NCBI GenBank assembly: GCA_964435725.1
Contig: CAYTAJ010000087.1
Coordinates: 1-8,770 of the forward strand
Origin: Litorimonas sp964435725
GTDB lineage: Bacteria > Pseudomonadota > Alphaproteobacteria > Caulobacterales > Maricaulaceae
Direction: 5' to 3'
DNA length: 8,770 bases
In this document: in pieces, positions 6,956-8,770 of the stretch
How the letters are laid out: each line of letters opens with the position of its first letter
Position numbering within the stretch: the first letter of the stretch is position 1
Program-made: the position numbers and the translations under genes
Notes under the pieces: model-generated
Database searches by the model: none
Seen by the model: the letters and a program-made list of their open reading frames with translations, nothing else
What the model was told of the DNA's origin: nothing

Positions 6956-6983
6956 GTTTTATTTTGAAACTTACAGATGTAAA
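6956..6983 (-). promoter_or_regulatory. Weak candidate promoter for the exported-protein pair
   Basis: On the minus strand TTTACA (6983-6978) and TAAAAC (6961-6956) are spaced by 16 bp, a modest sigma70-like match 22 bp upstream of the start at 6933. A small dyad TTACA-GA-TGTAA (6971-6982) overlaps the -35. The assignment is tentative. Confidence 0.3.
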
Positions 6984-7038
6984 GGGGGCTATTTGGAATT
7001 TATTCGGAAATGTTGAGGCAATAAAAGCGATACTTAAT

Positions 7039-7078
7039 CATCATAGTCACAAGACTAACATCATAGTCACACGACTAA
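7039..7078. repeat. Two tandem 20-bp repeats, each with an internal dyad
   Basis: Units 7039-7058 and 7059-7078 (CATCATAGTCACAAGACTAA and a copy with one change) are 19/20 identical. Each contains the inverted repeat TAGTC-N4-GACTA, so two dyads lie 20 bp apart, about two helical turns. The second unit overlaps the TAG stop of the cysteine hydrolase gene. They lie about 105 bp upstream of the exported-protein gene and could be paired binding sites for a dimeric regulator or small hairpins in the transcript. Confidence 0.7.
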
Positions 7079-8472
7079 AACTCCGATTGAAAACTTTGCT
7101 TTAATATATGCCTCGCCACGTCACCTTCGACCCAATCATGATTTCCGACATTGCAGATAATAATGGGTTTAAACCAATTATGGCCAATCGCTTGATTAAG
7201 AAAGTCCTCTGCCGAAAGGCAATGGCGCCCTGCTTTTTGAGATAATAAAAACTGGATAGGCCCAACACCTTGATAAGCGCGGTATATGACCTCAGTACAC
7301 ACTAAGCGATCAGATGTGCTGAAATCGAATATAAAATCATAAAGCTTTCCGGCATGGGACAAAGCCCGGTTCAGCGCCTCAGCGATATCATCCTTTGCAA
7401 GTTGGGGCCTCAGAACAACAAAGGCGTCGACCTGCAATGTTTCTTCGATCGCGCGTAAAAGGACACCGTCCTTCTTTGCCTCAATAATATTGATATCCGG
7501 ATTAGTGGTATTGCGTAGTCCATCTTGTGCAAAATTAACACCTAAGGGTTTCCTGACATCGGGATCGCCAATAAAGAGAGCGCCATGCGGCCAGAAGCCA
7601 GGGAGAAAGAGATTACTCATGGCATCATCATGCCGAGTGATAAACACATCTCCGGGCTGCAATTTTGGTTTTAATCGAGAGATAAGCTGAGGCGTCACGC
7701 GTTTCGGCGCTTGGGCCGGTTTCACGAGGGGTATTTTCAATTCAGCGATATCACTCCCAGTCGCTTCAAATACGGCGAAGACGGATTTATTCAGGCTTGA
7801 TATGCCGCGCCGCTTCAATGAGAAGTTCACAAACCGACGATAGCGCCGCAGATGATCTCCACGCGAAACACTTGGTAAATTTAGTGATGTCAAGATTTTG
7901 ATGATGGCGTGATGGCCTTGCGTTTCTAACTGCGAGAGAATTATTGGCCGATTAGCATCAAAATAATCACACGCAGTGTAAAAGCCTTTCATCTTTAATG
8001 CAGAGGTCAATTGACGATAGAGACGGTTAAAGCTTTTACGTTTTAATCTGTATCGCGGCTCCGCTTCGTCTAACTTCTTCCAGACGATATCTCGCTCTCG
8101 GGCCAGATCTATTAGGTATTCTCCAGTCTTCACAATGATTTCAGCCCCAGCAAAGGCAATGGCAAAGGCGGTGTTATTATCTCCTGTCAAAGCGATTGCG
8201 CTATTCTTATGATCCTTATAATGCGGCTTAAGCGATTGAATAATTGACCATATAGCACTGCGAATTCCAAGATATCGCATATAGGTTTCACGTAAGCGGT
8301 CATCCTCTTCCGGATCATAATAACCTCTCGCGTCCGCGGCTTGGCTATCAGCAATAAGTTTTTTCATAGCAGATGGCGTAGGCAAAGCCGCGAAGCAAGC
8401 TTCAAGTGTCCGAATTTCATCGTGGAATTTATGATTTTTATCGCGGTAAGGCGTAAGAGGCTTATCCAACAT
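7075..8472 (-). CDS. YiiX/YebB-like cysteine hydrolase (C92, NlpC/P60-type) with long N-terminal extension
   Basis: A 465-residue protein. The C-terminal third is a permuted NlpC/P60 (papain-like) domain of the YiiX/YebB type. It contains LQPGDVFITRHDD (about 271-283), WPHGALFIGD with likely catalytic His296, a following IIEAKKDGVLLR (Glu331 possible), and LVCTEVIYRAY with likely nucleophile Cys392. Such domains hydrolyse amide or related bonds; known substrates vary, so peptidoglycan or lipid-type amidase activity is only possible. The first 265 residues are basic, helical and unrecognised, and there is no signal peptide. A moderately hydrophobic stretch at about 101-122 could contact a membrane. 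The ATG at 8472 lacks a ribosome site; an upstream in-frame stop TGA excludes a longer start. It has its own promoter and is separated from the rRNA operon by a terminator. Confidence 0.8.
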   Translation of the reverse strand: MLDKPLTPYRDKNHKFHDEIRTLEACFAALPTPSAMKKLIADSQAADARGYYDPEEDDRLRETYMRYLGIRSAIWSIIQSLKPHYKDHKNSAIALTGDNNTAFAIAFAGAEIIVKTGEYLIDLARERDIVWKKLDEAEPRYRLKRKSFNRLYRQLTSALKMKGFYTACDYFDANRPIILSQLETQGHHAIIKILTSLNLPSVSRGDHLRRYRRFVNFSLKRRGISSLNKSVFAVFEATGSDIAELKIPLVKPAQAPKRVTPQLISRLKPKLQPGDVFITRHDDAMSNLFLPGFWPHGALFIGDPDVRKPLGVNFAQDGLRNTTNPDINIIEAKKDGVLLRAIEETLQVDAFVVLRPQLAKDDIAEALNRALSHAGKLYDFIFDFSTSDRLVCTEVIYRAYQGVGPIQFLLSQKAGRHCLSAEDFLNQAIGHNWFKPIIICNVGNHDWVEGDVARHILKQSFQSEF

Positions 8473-8488
8473 AGTGAGTCAAATACAT
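8462..8488 (-). other. Possible 8-codon upstream ORF overlapping the hydrolase start
   Basis: On the minus strand AAGGATT precedes an ATG that encodes MYLTHYVG and stops at a TAA lying just inside the hydrolase gene (8464-8462), in another frame. The hydrolase ATG has no ribosome site of its own, so this small ORF could provide translational coupling. The spacing of AAGGA to its ATG is short (2 nt), and the ORF may be chance. Confidence 0.25.
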
Positions 8489-8524
8489 AATCCTTGGACT
8501 ATTGCCTCTCTCTAAACACAGACA

Positions 8525-8554
8525 AATATAAAATAAGAGCGGAAAGTGGGTCAA
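8525..8554 (-). promoter_or_regulatory. Sigma70-like promoter for the cysteine hydrolase
   Basis: On the minus strand TTGACC (8554-8549; 5/6 to TTGACA) is followed after 18 bp by TATATT (8530-8525; 5/6 to TATAAT). This would start transcription near 8518, giving a 5' UTR of about 46 nt. It lies between the rRNA terminator and the hydrolase gene, as an independent promoter should. Confidence 0.6.
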
Positions 8555-8590
8555 TACACGTAAAAATTCGTAAGACCAGAAATTTGAACA

Positions 8591-8616
8591 CAAAAAAGCG
8601 CCGCATGTGCGACGCT
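8591..8616 (-). terminator. Intrinsic terminator of the rRNA operon
   Basis: Read on the minus strand, AGCGTCGC-ACAT-GCGGCGCT forms an 8-bp GC-rich stem (one G-U pair) with a 4-nt loop, followed by a run of T (8597-8592) and preceded by an A-rich stretch. It begins about 45 nt downstream of the 5S rRNA 3' end, and no tRNA lies between. An outer repeat AACACAA/TTGTGTT (8587-8593 and 8628-8634) could extend the structure. Confidence 0.88.
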
Positions 8617-8661
8617 GTTTTCAAAAATTGTGTTTATGGAGGATTATTCTGAAATGGGTAA

Positions 8662-8770
8662 ACCAGGCAGCGACCTACTCTCCCGTGCCTTAAGACAAAG
8701 TACCATCGGCGCTGTGAGGCTTAACGACCGAGTTCGGAATGGGATCGGGTGGGGACCTCACGCAATAACC
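8662..8770 (-). rRNA. rrf: 5S ribosomal RNA, 3' part (5' end beyond the window)
   Basis: The reverse strand reads CCCCACCCGATCCCATTCC, then GAACTCGGTCGTTAAGCC, CGCCGATGGTACTTTGTC and GGGAGAGTAGGTCGCTGCC, the conserved helix III, loop and helix V/I segments of bacterial 5S rRNA. About 109 nt of roughly 118 are present. The first ten or so bases lie past the right edge. The 3' end is placed near 8662 where CTGCCTGG would pair with the missing 5' end. It is the last gene of a leftward rRNA operon, followed by an intrinsic terminator. Confidence 0.95.

Noticed and set aside
8617..8661. tRNA between the 5S rRNA and its terminator
   Set aside because: Only 45 bases are available and no cloverleaf or T-loop sequence is seen.
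1..8770. CRISPR array, insertion sequence or prophage
   Set aside because: The only tandem repeat is the two-unit one at 7039-7078, and no transposase, integrase or phage-type gene is present.

Overview
The window looks like a chromosomal segment from an alphaproteobacterium, most likely from the Caulobacterales/Hyphomonadaceae-Maricaulales group of dimorphic bacteria. This is an inference from gene content: a DmdC-type acyl-CoA dehydrogenase with a MerR regulator, a PodJ-like coiled-coil/membrane/peptidoglycan-binding protein behind a TTAA-N7-TTAA (CtrA-type) box, GANTC sites and an alphaproteobacterial-looking 5S rRNA. Two runs of exactly 100 N (1321-1420 and 4432-4531) are scaffold gaps of unknown true size, and each lies inside a gene.

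Left part (1-2438, all minus strand) is a fatty-acid or branched-chain acyl-CoA oxidation cluster. In transcription order it holds a MerR-family regulator (2438-1902), a large DmdC/FadE-like acyl-CoA dehydrogenase (1872-619, interrupted by gap 1) and the N-terminal part of a second, ordinary acyl-CoA dehydrogenase (529 to the left edge). A perfect 16-bp palindrome just upstream of merR is the likely operator. A 13-bp inverted repeat lies between the two dehydrogenases.

Middle part (2439-5255, plus strand): a divergent intergenic region rich in TGACGT/ACGTCA elements, with a CtrA-type box and a 26-bp imperfect dyad. It is followed by a long PodJ-like gene, interrupted by gap 2. Its peptidoglycan-binding C-terminus is found only by switching frame after the gap. 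A GNAT acetyltransferase gene follows, with its start overlapping the upstream stop (TAATG).

Right part (5272-8770, minus strand): two adjacent exported proteins of unknown function, one a lipoprotein and one with a signal peptidase I signal. They share a Cys, calcium-loop-like and Trp motif. Upstream are a 20-bp tandem repeat with internal dyads, then a YiiX/YebB-like (C92, NlpC/P60-type) cysteine hydrolase with a long unrecognised N-terminal region and its own sigma70-like promoter. Last come a strong intrinsic terminator and the 3' end of a 5S rRNA gene, which mark the end of an rRNA operon running leftwards.

No mobile element, CRISPR array, tRNA or prophage gene was seen. The most rewarding parts are the regulatory architecture between merR and the PodJ-like gene, the hidden architecture of that gene, and the paired exported proteins.
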